Assembly (NCBI RefSeq): GCF_003003075.1
Contig: NZ_PVTX01000003.1
Location: 1 to 64,000, forward strand
Source: Isoptericola halotolerans
GTDB lineage: Bacteria; Actinomycetota; Actinomycetes; Actinomycetales; Cellulomonadaceae
Direction of reading: 5' to 3'
DNA: 64,000 nucleotides
Part shown: positions 24,708-34,278 of the stretch, in pieces
Layout of the letters: every line of letters begins with the position of its first letter
Position numbering within the stretch: the first letter of the stretch is position 1
The notes under the pieces: model-generated
Databases searched by the model: none
Told to the model about the DNA's origin: nothing
What the model saw: the letters and a program-made list of their open reading frames with translations, nothing else
Position numbers and translations under genes: made by a program

Positions 24708-25571
24708 CTACGCGAGCACCTCGGACGCCGCAACGCCCCACCGCTCGGCCCAGTCCCCGATCGGCTCCACGCCGGCCGCACGCAGGGCGTCGTGCCCCAG
24801 CACCGAGTAGGCAGGCCGCGGAGCGGGGCGCGGGAACGCGTCGCTCGTCGTCGGCTCGACCGGCGTCGACAGTCCCGCCGAGGCGACGACCCGCTGCGCG
24901 AACTCGTACCAGGACGTCTGGCCGGTCGAGGTCCCGTGATAGATCCCGGCCGGCGCCCCGGCGGCCACGAGCCGGACGACGAGCTCGGCGAGGTCGCGCG
25001 TCCACGTGGGTTGGCCCACCTGGTCGTCGACGACGGCGAGCTGGTCGCGCTCGGCCGCGAGCCGGGCCATGGTCTTCGGGAAGCAGCCACCGTGCGCCCC
25101 GTAGAGCCACGCCGTCCGGACGATCAGGTGGTCGGCCGCCTCGGCACGTGCTGCCCACTCCCCTGCCGCCTTGGTGCGTCCGTAGGCGGACCGCGGGGCG
25201 ACGGGCGACTTCTCGGCGTACGGCTCGGTGGCGCCGCCGTCGAAGACGTAGTCCGTGGAGACATGCACCAGCCTTGCTCCCGCCAGGCGCGCCGCCCGCG
25301 CGACGTGGGCCGCTCCCGTCGCATTGACGGCGAACGCTTCTGCCTCGCAGGTCTCGGCGCCGTCCACGTCGGTCCAGGCGGCAGCGTTGACGACGACGTC
25401 GGCATCGGCCAGCGCTCGACGCGCGGCCTCGGGGTCCGTCACGTCGAGATCGGCGTGCCGCAGACCGACCACGTCGACGCTGGCCCTCTCGAGCACGGCG
25501 ATCAGATCGCGGCCCAGCATCCCGCCGGCGCCGACGACCATCCAGCGCTGCGACTGCGAGACGGAAGGCAC
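24708..25571 (-). CDS. rmlD: dTDP-4-dehydrorhamnose reductase
   Basis: Last step of dTDP-rhamnose synthesis: NAD(P)H-dependent reduction of dTDP-6-deoxy-lyxo-4-hexulose. The 287 aa protein has MVVGAGGMLGRDL as the Rossmann loop, HADLDVTD, NAAAWTDVDGAE, the catalytic ST and YxxxK in VHVSTDYVFDGG and SAYGRTKAAGE, and YHGTSTGQTSWYEFA near the end. I place the start at GTG 25571, seven bases after TAGGAT, which gives a leaderless message; an ATG at 25580 and a GTG at 25592 are alternatives. It is divergent from rmlC and convergent with rmlA. Confidence 0.92.
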   Translation of the reverse strand: MPSVSQSQRWMVVGAGGMLGRDLIAVLERASVDVVGLRHADLDVTDPEAARRALADADVVVNAAAWTDVDGAETCEAEAFAVNATGAAHVARAARLAGARLVHVSTDYVFDGGATEPYAEKSPVAPRSAYGRTKAAGEWAARAEAADHLIVRTAWLYGAHGGCFPKTMARLAAERDQLAVVDDQVGQPTWTRDLAELVVRLVAAGAPAGIYHGTSTGQTSWYEFAQRVVASAGLSTPVEPTTSDAFPRPAPRPAYSVLGHDALRAAGVEPIGDWAERWGVAASEVLA

Positions 25572-25578
25572 GCGTAGC

Positions 25579-25584
25579 ATCCTA
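25579..25584 (-). promoter_or_regulatory. Leaderless -10 box for rmlD
   Basis: TAGGAT on the minus strand, seven bases before GTG 25571. The short rmlD-rmlC gap leaves little room for separate control. Confidence 0.45.
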
Positions 25585-25619
25585 GGGGCCACGGAGTATC
25601 GACGCCGGGAGGTCTACCA

Positions 25620-26237
25620 GTGCAGTTGCGAGAGCTCGCCGTCCCTGGCGCGCTGGAGATCACGCCGCAGCAGTTCGGCGACCCGCGTGGGGTGTTCCTC
25701 GAGTGGTTCAAGGCGGGACCGTTCGCCGAGGCCGTCGGCCACCCGCTCGACCTGCAGCAGGCCAACTGCTCCGTCTCGGCCGCCGGGGTGCTCCGCGGAA
25801 TCCACTTCGCCGACGTCCCGCCAGGACAGGCCAAGTACGTCACGTGCGCCAAGGGTGCGGTGCTGGACGTCGTGGTCGACGTCCGCGTGGGCTCTCCCAC
25901 CTTCGGCCGTTGGGACTCGGTGCTGCTCGACGACACCGACCGGCGGGCGATCTATCTCCCCGAGGGCCTCGGGCATGCGTTCATGGCTCTGGAGGACGAC
26001 TCGACGGTGCTGTACCTGTGCTCGTCGGGCTACGCGCCCGAGCGGGAGCACGGCATCCACCCGCTGGACGCGACCGTGGGCATCGAGTGGCCGACGACGG
26101 CGCGTGACGGGTCAGCGCTGACGCCGCAGCTCTCGGACAAGGACACCGCGGCGCCGAGCCTGGACGAGGCCGAACAGCAGGGCCTGCTGCCGTCGTTCGA
26201 CGCGGTGAACGACTACCTGGCGACCCTGCGGGCCTGA
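25620..26237 (+). CDS. rmlC: dTDP-4-dehydrorhamnose 3,5-epimerase
   Basis: Cupin-fold epimerase of the rhamnose pathway, 205 aa. FGDPRGVFLEWFK, the catalytic His in GVLRGIHFADVPPGQAKYVTC, VVDVRVGSPTFGRW and LPEGLGHAFMAL are the RmlC blocks; the Tyr of LCSSGYAPEREHGI follows. The GTG start has GGGAGG seven bases upstream. Its end is four bases from the convergent rmlB end. Actinobacteria often fuse or pair RmlC with RmlD; here they are separate and divergent. Confidence 0.93.
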   Translation: MQLRELAVPGALEITPQQFGDPRGVFLEWFKAGPFAEAVGHPLDLQQANCSVSAAGVLRGIHFADVPPGQAKYVTCAKGAVLDVVVDVRVGSPTFGRWDSVLLDDTDRRAIYLPEGLGHAFMALEDDSTVLYLCSSGYAPEREHGIHPLDATVGIEWPTTARDGSALTPQLSDKDTAAPSLDEAEQQGLLPSFDAVNDYLATLRA

Positions 26238-26241
26238 GATC

Positions 26242-27273
<1,032 letters not shown>

Positions 27274-27355
27274 CTACCGACCCGGATGCGGGCCCGGGAG
27301 CCGCTTCCTTGCCCGATATGCGACACGAAGCGGACCGAAAGCATGCCGAGGCATC

Positions 27356-27361
27356 TAAGAT
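27356..27361 (+). promoter_or_regulatory. Leaderless -10 box for the wzm-type operon
   Basis: TAAGAT followed by seven bases and ATG at 27369. It supports this ATG over the in-frame starts further upstream. Confidence 0.55.
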
Positions 27362-27368
27362 GCTCGCG

Positions 27369-28310
27369 ATGAGCAACCCGGTTCCCGCGCAACATCCGAC
27401 GTCGAGCGCGACGTCGGCCGACGTGGCGGACCTGTACACCGAGATCTTCCGCCAGCAGGCGACCTCGCTCGAGGTGGTGTCCACGGGGCGCCTCAAGCAG
27501 GTCGGTGCGCGGCCACCGATCCGACAGTACATCGGCCAGTTGTGGAGCCGGCGGCACTTCCTCTGGGCCGAGGCCCGCGCCAAGGTCACCAGCGGCACGC
27601 GCGAGACGGTGCTGGGCCAGGCGTGGATGATCATCAACCCGATCCTCAACGGGTTGGCGTACTACCTGATCTTCGGGCTGATCCTGGACACGAGCCGTGG
27701 TATCGACAACTTTCTCGGATACCTGGTGATCGGCGTCTTTCTCTTCCAGTTCACCACGCAGTGCGTGACGGGCGGCGCGAAGTCGATCCAGAGCGGACGC
27801 AACCTGATCCGCGCTTTCACTTTCCCCCGCGCGTCCCTGCCCATCTCCGTCGTGCTGCGAGGCTTGCTCAATCTGGCACCCACGATCGCAGCGATGCTGC
27901 TCCTGATCGTGCTCCTGCCCGAGGACGAGACGTGGACCACTGCCGCGCTGCTGTTCCCGCTGGTGCTCGCCCTCCAGACCTTGCTCGCCACGGGAATCAC
28001 GCTGTTCTTTGCGCGGCTCACCACCGTGCTCCCCGACCTCTCGCAGCTCATCAGCGTGGGGATGCGTCTCTGGCTGTACGCCTCGGCGGTCTTCTTCTCG
28101 ATCGACCGCTTCGAGCAGTACCCGTGGATCACCGGTCTCATGGAGGCCAACCCGATGTACATGGTGCTGGACGCCGCACGCGACTGCCTGCTGTACGCCA
28201 CCGTTCCCGACGTGGCGACCTGGGTCGGGCTGGCGTCGTGGTCCGTCGGTGCTCTGGTGGTCGGGTTCCTCTTCTTCTGGCAGGGGGAGGAGTCCTATGG
28301 CCGAGCTTGA
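27369..28310 (+). CDS. ABC-2 polysaccharide export permease (Wzm/TagG type)
   Basis: Membrane subunit of an ABC exporter that carries lipid-linked polysaccharide or teichoic acid across the membrane; 313 aa. The N-terminal segment is cytosolic and has RQYIGQLWSRRHFLWAEARAKVTSGTRETVLGQAWMIINPILN, the amphipathic gate region of this family. Six hydrophobic helices follow, starting GLAYYLIFGLILD. The ATG at 27369 has TAAGAT seven bases upstream. It overlaps the ATPase gene by 14 bases, so the two subunits are coupled. Confidence 0.9.
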   Translation: MSNPVPAQHPTSSATSADVADLYTEIFRQQATSLEVVSTGRLKQVGARPPIRQYIGQLWSRRHFLWAEARAKVTSGTRETVLGQAWMIINPILNGLAYYLIFGLILDTSRGIDNFLGYLVIGVFLFQFTTQCVTGGAKSIQSGRNLIRAFTFPRASLPISVVLRGLLNLAPTIAAMLLLIVLLPEDETWTTAALLFPLVLALQTLLATGITLFFARLTTVLPDLSQLISVGMRLWLYASAVFFSIDRFEQYPWITGLMEANPMYMVLDAARDCLLYATVPDVATWVGLASWSVGALVVGFLFFWQGEESYGRA

Positions 28311-29244
28311 TCAGGTCGACCCGTTCGCGCACGCGACCGTCGCGGTCCAGGACGTCCATGTGCGGTATCGGGTGCCCTCGACCGACGCCGCCGAACGCCG
28401 GCGACACACCAACCCGATCTCGCGCGCTGCACGCGCCGTGCTGGGAAACGATCCGAAGGTCCTCGTCCGGGCGCTGTCCGGCATCTCCTTCGTCGCCCGC
28501 TCCGGGGAGCAGATCGGCCTGGTAGGGCAGAACGGCTCCGGCAAGAGCACCCTGCTGCGCATCATCGCGGGACTCGAGAACCCCGCGAAGGGCAAGGTGC
28601 TCGCGGAGAGTACGCCCGTCCTCATCGGGGTCAACGCCGCACTCGTGCCCGACCTGTCGGGCGAGGAGAACATCCGACTGGGCTGCCTCGCCATGGGTCT
28701 GTCGCCTGAACAGGCGGAGGCCGCGATACCCGAGGTCAAGGAGCTGGCGGGGCTCGGCAAGTCCATCTTCCTCCCGATGAAGACCTACTCGTCCGGCATG
28801 GGAGCGCGGCTACGCTTCGCGATCGCTACCGCCGCCAACCCCCACATCCTGCTGATCGACGAGGCCCTCGCGACCGGCGACGCCGCGTTCAGGGAGCGCA
28901 GCGAAGCCCGCATGCAGGGACTCCGAGACGGTGCCGGCACCGTCTTCCTCGTGAGCCATGCGGCTCAGACCATCGAAGAGACCTGCACACGGGCCATCTG
29001 GTTGAACCACGGCCGCCTCGTCCTCGACGGCCCTGCGGAGGACGTCGCCCTGCGCTACCGCAAGTGGGCGTGGGCCGTGGCCAAGGACAAGCCGGACGAG
29101 GCCCGAACCATCATCGAGCGCGCCTTCGCCGAGCGCGAGCAGACCTACGTGCACGTCGAGGAGCCCAAGGCGCCCCGGCAGTACAACGCCCGGCACGTGC
29201 GACCGCAGAGTGCCGCCAGGCGCCAGGACAAAGGAAAGAGCTAA
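28297..29244 (+). CDS. ABC polysaccharide export ATPase (Wzt/TagH type)
   Basis: ATP-binding subunit of the exporter, 315 aa. Walker A GQNGSGKST (77-85), signature YSSGMGARLRF, Walker B ILLIDEALATGD and the switch His in FLVSHAA are all present. The long N-terminal lead-in (about 60 residues before the core) and GVNAALVPDLSGEENI are typical of Wzt/TagH. The C-terminus after about 255 is short, charged and Gln/Arg-rich, so it lacks the carbohydrate-binding domain of Wzt from O9a and is closer to TagH without its repeats. GGGGGAGGAG precedes the ATG. Confidence 0.92.
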   Translation: MAELDQVDPFAHATVAVQDVHVRYRVPSTDAAERRRHTNPISRAARAVLGNDPKVLVRALSGISFVARSGEQIGLVGQNGSGKSTLLRIIAGLENPAKGKVLAESTPVLIGVNAALVPDLSGEENIRLGCLAMGLSPEQAEAAIPEVKELAGLGKSIFLPMKTYSSGMGARLRFAIATAANPHILLIDEALATGDAAFRERSEARMQGLRDGAGTVFLVSHAAQTIEETCTRAIWLNHGRLVLDGPAEDVALRYRKWAWAVAKDKPDEARTIIERAFAEREQTYVHVEEPKAPRQYNARHVRPQSAARRQDKGKS

Positions 29245-29248
29245 GACA

Positions 29249-30415
29249 GTGGAGTCGACGCGCCCGCGCATCATGACCGTCTACGGCACACGGCCCGAGG
29301 CGATCAAGGTAGCGCCCGTCATCAAGGCCCTGGAGGAGAGCGACTCACTTGACTCGGTCACCGTCGTGACCGGACAGCACCGCGAGATGCTCGACCAGGT
29401 GAACGAGCTGTTCGGCATCGAACCGGACCACGACCTCGACATCTTCCAGCACGGAGCGTCCCTCTCGACGATCGTCGCGCGCGTTCTTGAGCGTCTTGAC
29501 CCGGTGCTGGAGAGCGAGAAGCCCGCTGCTGTGGTGGTCCAGGGCGACACCTCGACGTCCACGGCAGCTGCCCTCGCTGCCTTCCACCGCGGGATCCCGG
29601 TGGTGCACGTCGAGGCCGGCCTCCGCTCCGGCAACATCAACTCGCCCTTCCCGGAGGAGGCCAACCGCAAGATCACCTCGCAGATCGCGGCTCTCCACCT
29701 CGCGCCGACATCCACCAGCAAGGAGAACCTGGTGCGTGAGGGCGTCGCCGCGGACGACATCGTGGTGACCGGCAACACCGTCATCGACGCACTGCTGATG
29801 ACCGTCGAGAAGAAGGCACCGTTCACCGACACGAACCTGGAAGACCTGGCCGACTCCGGCTGCAGGATCCTCCTCGTTACCACCCACCGCCGTGAGAACT
29901 GGGGCGGTGCGATGGAAGGTGTCGGGCGTGCGCTCGCCCGCCTGGCTCGGACGTTCCCGGATGTCGAGATCGTCCTGCCGGCCCATCGCAACCCGGTGGT
30001 CCGGCGGGCGGTCTTGCCTCACCTGGACGGCCTGTCCAACGTCACCGTGACGGAACCCCTCGCCTACGGTGAGTTCACGCGCATGCTCTCTCTCGCCACC
30101 GTGGTCCTCACCGACTCCGGCGGTGTGCAGGAAGAGGCGCCCAGCCTCGGCAAACCGGTGCTCGTTATGCGCGAGAACACGGAGCGACCGGAAGCCGTCG
30201 ATGCGGGCACCGTCAAGCTCATCGGCACCGACGAGGAGCGCATCGTCGACGAGGTGACCACCTTGCTCTCGGACGCCGCCGCCTACGAGGCAATGGCGCA
30301 GGCCGTCAACCCTTACGGCGACGGCCGGAGCGCCGCGCGCTCAGAAACGTCGATCGGCCACCTGCTGGGGTCCGGCGAGCGCGCAGAAGACTGGGAAATG
30401 GAGTTCGCCCGATGA
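29249..30415 (+). CDS. wecB: UDP-N-acetylglucosamine 2-epimerase (non-hydrolysing), copy 1
   Basis: Interconverts UDP-GlcNAc and UDP-ManNAc; cytosolic. The 388 aa protein begins with IMTVYGTRPEAIKVAPVIKAL and has VTGQHREMLDQV, VVVQGDTSTSTAAALAAF, VEAGLRSGNINSPFPEEANRKI, TTHRRENWG and LTDSGGVQEEAPSLGKPVLVMRENTERPEAV, a full set for WecB/MnaA. It lies four bases after the ABC ATPase and overlaps the next gene by four. Product UDP-ManNAc could feed the WecC-type dehydrogenase at 38937 or a ManNAc linkage unit. A second, diverged copy lies at 34279. Confidence 0.93.
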   Translation: MESTRPRIMTVYGTRPEAIKVAPVIKALEESDSLDSVTVVTGQHREMLDQVNELFGIEPDHDLDIFQHGASLSTIVARVLERLDPVLESEKPAAVVVQGDTSTSTAAALAAFHRGIPVVHVEAGLRSGNINSPFPEEANRKITSQIAALHLAPTSTSKENLVREGVAADDIVVTGNTVIDALLMTVEKKAPFTDTNLEDLADSGCRILLVTTHRRENWGGAMEGVGRALARLARTFPDVEIVLPAHRNPVVRRAVLPHLDGLSNVTVTEPLAYGEFTRMLSLATVVLTDSGGVQEEAPSLGKPVLVMRENTERPEAVDAGTVKLIGTDEERIVDEVTTLLSDAAAYEAMAQAVNPYGDGRSAARSETSIGHLLGSGERAEDWEMEFAR

Positions 30416-32049
30416 GCAAGCACCGCGTCTTCATCTACGGTTCGTGCGTTTCGCGTGACACCTTCGAGCACTTCGATCCTGAGCAGTTTGAACTGGTCCA
30501 GTATGTGGCTCGGCAGTCAGCCCTCAGTGCCTATACCCGGCCAGTCACGATGATCCAGCCACCGACGCTGGATTCACCTTTCAAACAACGCATGGTTTCC
30601 GGCGACTACGCCTCCAATCTGCAGTCACTGATTCCCGAGGCGGCTGCACAGACAGACCTAGTGCTGGTTGACCTGACCGACGAACGGCTTGGGGCCTATG
30701 TGCTGCCAGACGGATCCGTAGTGACACGTTCAACGGAGCTTATCGAGTCCGGGGCAGAGGCACGCCTGCCTGCGGGGACCCAGCATCTCCCATTCGGGAG
30801 CGATCAACACTTTCAGTACTGGTCCCAGGGCATGGATACGGTCGGGGAGCTTTTCCGGCAACACATGCCTCGCGCCGCAGTTGTCCTGCTCGACGTGCCC
30901 TGGGCAGAGTTCAGCGAAGGCGGCCATCCAACCCCAAGCAGTTTTGGAGTTTCGGCAAGCACCGCCAATCCGATCTTAAGAGCCTACATCCAGGCGGCCT
31001 CTCAGGCGCTTGGCGCGGAGGTCATCTCCCTATCTCAGGACGACGTCCTCTCGAATCCTACCCACCCGTGGGGCGACGCCCCATTCCACTACACCGAAGA
31101 CGTCTATATGCGAATCGTCTGGGCGATCGCGGGCGCCGAAGGGCGGAGAATCTGGGAACAGTCCGATACCACTAGTGCAGGAGGCGAGGCCTCCTCTGCA
31201 GAACTCATGACAGGTGTCGCCAAGCCGCAGAATTCGGCCAACGCAGCGCCATCCGATCATGGCATGCCGAACCTTGTGATTGCCGGTACGCAGCAGGCTG
31301 GCGCCGAATGGATCGCCCGGCAACTAGACACCCATCCCGACTTCTTTGTCGCCAAAGGCAAGGGCAAGTCCTACTTCAACAAGCCCAACCGCCTCAAGAG
31401 CGAAAAGGAGGAGGCAGCATACCGGGGCTCATTTCAGGCCGGACAGCAGGCGGCATGGCGCGTCGACTGCACATCGGACTATTTTTGGCATTCAGAAGGA
31501 AGCCCGTTCGGACCCAAAAAACCCAATACGCCACAGAATATCAACCGGCAATGCCCGCCGGACACGAGAGTTCTCCTCGTTCTCAGAGAACCAGTGGCGC
31601 GCGCAATAGCGGCGTACTGGCACTATTTCTCGGTAGGAAAGTTGGACCCAAATAGGGGGATACTTCGCGCCTCGCCGAACTTCGGCCTTGTCGATCTCGG
31701 CTTCTACCGGCGCCACTTCGAACATTGGGCTTCGATACTGGGCGAGGATCGAATCGACGTGATCCTGTACGACGATCTTGCTAACGGGCCGCAATCGTGC
31801 ATTTCGAGCATTCTGAACAGGCTTGGGGCCTCGCCACATGGGCAGCCCGACTCCGGTTCCGAATCCGCTCCACTCATACCGCAAAAGCCCTGGCTCGAGG
31901 CATTCAAGGAGCGTTCGCCCATTAGCCCTCAAGAAATCATCGCCCTCCACGAACTATATCGTCGCGATGTGGAGTTTGTTCAGAGGCTCATGGGTCGCGA
32001 TCTGCCCGAATGGTCTGATCTCGATTCACTGATACGCGAAGCTCAATAG
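30412..32049 (+). CDS. DUF6270 domain fused to a sulfotransferase-like domain
   Basis: A 545 aa two-domain protein. The N-terminal part (1-245) starts HRVFIYGSCVSRDTFEHF, the GSCxSRD motif of DUF6270, an SGNH-like family of glycan clusters. The C-terminal part (about 285-545) resembles sulfotransferases: NLVIAGTQQAGAEWIARQLDTHPDFF aligns with the 5'-PSB loop and RVLLVLREPVARAIAAYWHY with the 3'-PB motif. The usual Lys and Thr of the KxGT loop are replaced (QQAGAE), so catalysis by the standard route is doubtful. It overlaps wecB by four bases and is AT-richer than the genes before it. Likely role: modifying an exported glycan. Confidence 0.7.
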   Translation: MSKHRVFIYGSCVSRDTFEHFDPEQFELVQYVARQSALSAYTRPVTMIQPPTLDSPFKQRMVSGDYASNLQSLIPEAAAQTDLVLVDLTDERLGAYVLPDGSVVTRSTELIESGAEARLPAGTQHLPFGSDQHFQYWSQGMDTVGELFRQHMPRAAVVLLDVPWAEFSEGGHPTPSSFGVSASTANPILRAYIQAASQALGAEVISLSQDDVLSNPTHPWGDAPFHYTEDVYMRIVWAIAGAEGRRIWEQSDTTSAGGEASSAELMTGVAKPQNSANAAPSDHGMPNLVIAGTQQAGAEWIARQLDTHPDFFVAKGKGKSYFNKPNRLKSEKEEAAYRGSFQAGQQAAWRVDCTSDYFWHSEGSPFGPKKPNTPQNINRQCPPDTRVLLVLREPVARAIAAYWHYFSVGKLDPNRGILRASPNFGLVDLGFYRRHFEHWASILGEDRIDVILYDDLANGPQSCISSILNRLGASPHGQPDSGSESAPLIPQKPWLEAFKERSPISPQEIIALHELYRRDVEFVQRLMGRDLPEWSDLDSLIREAQ

Positions 32050-32555
32050 TCCATGGCATACTCGAGCCGAGTAGCGTGCTTCACGGCGCGGTCAATACCG
32101 CAGGTCAACGCCCGAGTGCCAACCGACAAGTAGACGACTGAGAGCGGGTCGTGCTCGCCACCGAAGAGCACGTCAAAGGCCACGGGATCCGGAAGATTTA
32201 CCAGCGTATGACGCACGCCTGCGTAATCCCGGCACACACACCAGGGCCGCACGCTGACAGCCGCAGCCATCGACTCCCTCACCCGTGTCGTCCCTATAGC
32301 CCTCGGCGAGCTCCCCAACCTCGGCCACATCGTGAGAGCCTCGCTGCTGTCGCGCTGGCCTACTTCGATCTCCCGGCACAGGCAACGTGCGATCAATCAG
32401 CGGTTCGAACGCCTGCGCGGCTCGACCCCTCGGCTCACCACGTAGTGACCCCACATGGCGCCCGTTCATTATTGCTCGACTGGTCATTCGACAGGGTGTG
32501 GGATCGACTGAAGGAAAGTCTCCGGTGCACCTCGCGAAAGAGCGCGGCGACACGA
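32050..32555. other. Gap without a convincing gene; possible decayed coding sequence
   Basis: About 500 bases lie between convergent genes. The best frame is minus-strand 32043-32396 (TTG start directly after a stop, no ribosome site), whose last half, VNLPDPVAFDVLFGGEHDPLS and onward, looks protein-like, while its first half does not. Another minus frame (32173-32583) overlaps it. This could be the remnant of a glycan gene broken by frameshift. I see no RNA gene or clear terminator. Confidence 0.3.
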
Positions 32556-33296
32556 CTAGCTGATACCAAGCTTGTGCGCCCACTCCTCCACATACGCGTC
32601 TGCCGTGACCGAGAAAAAGTGCTGCATGACGCGCGACTCTGCCATCTCTCGAAGATCACGTCCTGACCATGGGACTGTACGCGCGAACTCGTCGTATACA
32701 CTCCGAAGTTCACCACCGTCTTGAGTAGCCGTGGACATCTGACCAACCTCGACCCGAGAACCGAGAAAGGACGTCAGTGCATTGCTCTTGCTGGCGTTGT
32801 CAAGATCGGACCGGAGTACGATCAACTCGGAGCGGCCGTGAGTGAACGTCGCCGATCCATCGAACTCCCCTTGGAAAACGTCGATGCCGAACTGGCTACC
32901 AATCTCATGATCGAACCAAGACAGAGGCGCGCGGAAATCCACGTTACGCCATATTCGCGACGTGAGAGAACTGTCACGACACAGTGCCCGCAACTCATCC
33001 GGGCCGTCCCCCAGGCGCCTCAAACGGGCGAAACCGACCGAGAGATTTCGGGCCACCACATCACGTACCAAGCTGATGATCTTCACCGGCCTATCCGGCT
33101 CGGCCTCGAGAATTTCTCGCACCATCAATCCGTCCTGGACATGTCGCGCTGACTGACCGTCCGGCCGGCGCAACGCATTCAACGAGTCGCGCGCGATGTG
33201 GTGAATATGGAATGCCTTGGCATCCGATAACTCGGCCAATGCCCGGTGAGTCGCAGACGAACCAACCCTACCCATAGTCAGTACCAGCACAATCAT
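32556..33296 (-). CDS. Putative capsular polysaccharide synthesis protein (NKWYS family, sulfotransferase-like)
   Basis: A 246 aa protein similar to the putative capsular polysaccharide synthesis family (PF10364). The start VLTMGRVGSSATHRAL resembles a P-loop-like PAPS site; FHIHHIARDSL, PVKIISLVRDVVARNLSVGF (3'-phosphate motif), WFDHEIGSQFGIDVFQGEFD and LIVLRSDLDN follow in the family's order, ending ESRVMQHFFS. It probably transfers a group, perhaps sulfate, to a surface glycan. It is the last gene of a long minus-strand operon and has moderate GC like its neighbours. Confidence 0.65.
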   Translation of the reverse strand: MIVLVLTMGRVGSSATHRALAELSDAKAFHIHHIARDSLNALRRPDGQSARHVQDGLMVREILEAEPDRPVKIISLVRDVVARNLSVGFARLRRLGDGPDELRALCRDSSLTSRIWRNVDFRAPLSWFDHEIGSQFGIDVFQGEFDGSATFTHGRSELIVLRSDLDNASKSNALTSFLGSRVEVGQMSTATQDGGELRSVYDEFARTVPWSGRDLREMAESRVMQHFFSVTADAYVEEWAHKLGIS

Positions 33297-33365
33297 GCAA
33301 GTACTCTACCTACTCAACGTCAGAATGTGAAGAGTCGGTACGGTCCTGCCTTGGATCCTCGAACG

Positions 33366-34244
33366 CTACGGGATGGGGCTGTCCGCCCTATACCAGTCGA
33401 CGGCTTGCGAGAACAGGCTCCGAAACTCTCTGGGCGCGGGCGCAGCGTGGCCGTCTCTCTCCGAATCGTATAGATGGAACCTGATCTGCCCGTCTGCCGA
33501 TGTGCCGTCCGCGCCGATGACGGACATCGCTCGCTTGAACGGAAGATAGTGGTTCCGAATATGGAAGGCGTCCGAAATATTCTGTGAGTAGAAGACCTTG
33601 GGCCGCGAGTTCGCGTCACGGTAAGCGTGAACCATATCGGTGCGCGCAGGATCGGCCTCGAAAGCATTCTCAGCGTTCCCGCCGTGTGCAATGCGGACGT
33701 AGTTTTCGACCGCGCGAGGGTGATACGCAGAGACGTCAATTTGCGGATTGAAGCAGAACACTCTCGCATCTTTGAAATGTAGAGCAGTCCTCAGCGCTGC
33801 GAAACCGCCTCCCGAGCCGCCAACAAAAATCAGCGACTTCGCGCCACTCACCTCAAGAGCTCTCTGAACAACGCTAACCATCGAGTGAATCGGATCCCAA
33901 CCGGATGCCCCCAGATACCATCCGAGCCGGAGCTCAGGGCTCAGTGCCAAAGTGGGATCAGCAAACGAGACGAAGGAGTCGCCGGTACCCGTCGACGAGC
34001 CGATTCGATCAAAACGGGGATATGTGTCGGTCGGCCGCACGGCTCCATGCAGGTTGACACGGAGTACATCTGATTCTCGGAGGTCGGCGAAGTAGAACAA
34101 ATCTATGTCATCGCGAATCGACGAACTGCTGACGAACCTACCCGGTGCCGCGTCGTCTCGAGCCCAGTGCGGCCTTTGCTCAGCCTCGTATCGACCTAGA
34201 TCAGGTACTACCCGAGGCATCGATGCTGTAGTCAAGCGAATCAT
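33366..34244 (-). CDS. Alpha/beta-hydrolase-like protein
   Basis: A 292 aa cytosolic protein. SLIFVGGSGGGFAALRTALHF is a nucleophile elbow (GGSGGG), FCFNPQIDVSAYHP follows, and DGHAAPAPREF carries the expected late His, so it is probably an esterase, acetylhydrolase or transferase acting on a glycan. I cannot name a specific family. AAGGAG touches the ATG at 34244, so translation may instead begin at TTG 34235, nine bases from that site; the difference is three residues. It follows the second wecB by 34 bp. Confidence 0.6.
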   Translation of the reverse strand: MIRLTTASMPRVVPDLGRYEAEQRPHWARDDAAPGRFVSSSSIRDDIDLFYFADLRESDVLRVNLHGAVRPTDTYPRFDRIGSSTGTGDSFVSFADPTLALSPELRLGWYLGASGWDPIHSMVSVVQRALEVSGAKSLIFVGGSGGGFAALRTALHFKDARVFCFNPQIDVSAYHPRAVENYVRIAHGGNAENAFEADPARTDMVHAYRDANSRPKVFYSQNISDAFHIRNHYLPFKRAMSVIGADGTSADGQIRFHLYDSERDGHAAPAPREFRSLFSQAVDWYRADSPIP

Positions 34245-34278
34245 CTCCTTTGAAACCTTGATATAGACGACGCAGGAA

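Noticed and set aside
30412-32049. Two separate genes joined by error
   Set aside because: The frame is continuous with no internal ribosome site at the junction, and a linker rich in Ser/Ala joins two complete-looking domains.
32151-32666. Plus-strand 171-codon gene
   Set aside because: It overlaps the 3' end of the NKWYS-like gene on the other strand, has no ribosome site, and its translation has no protein-like pattern.
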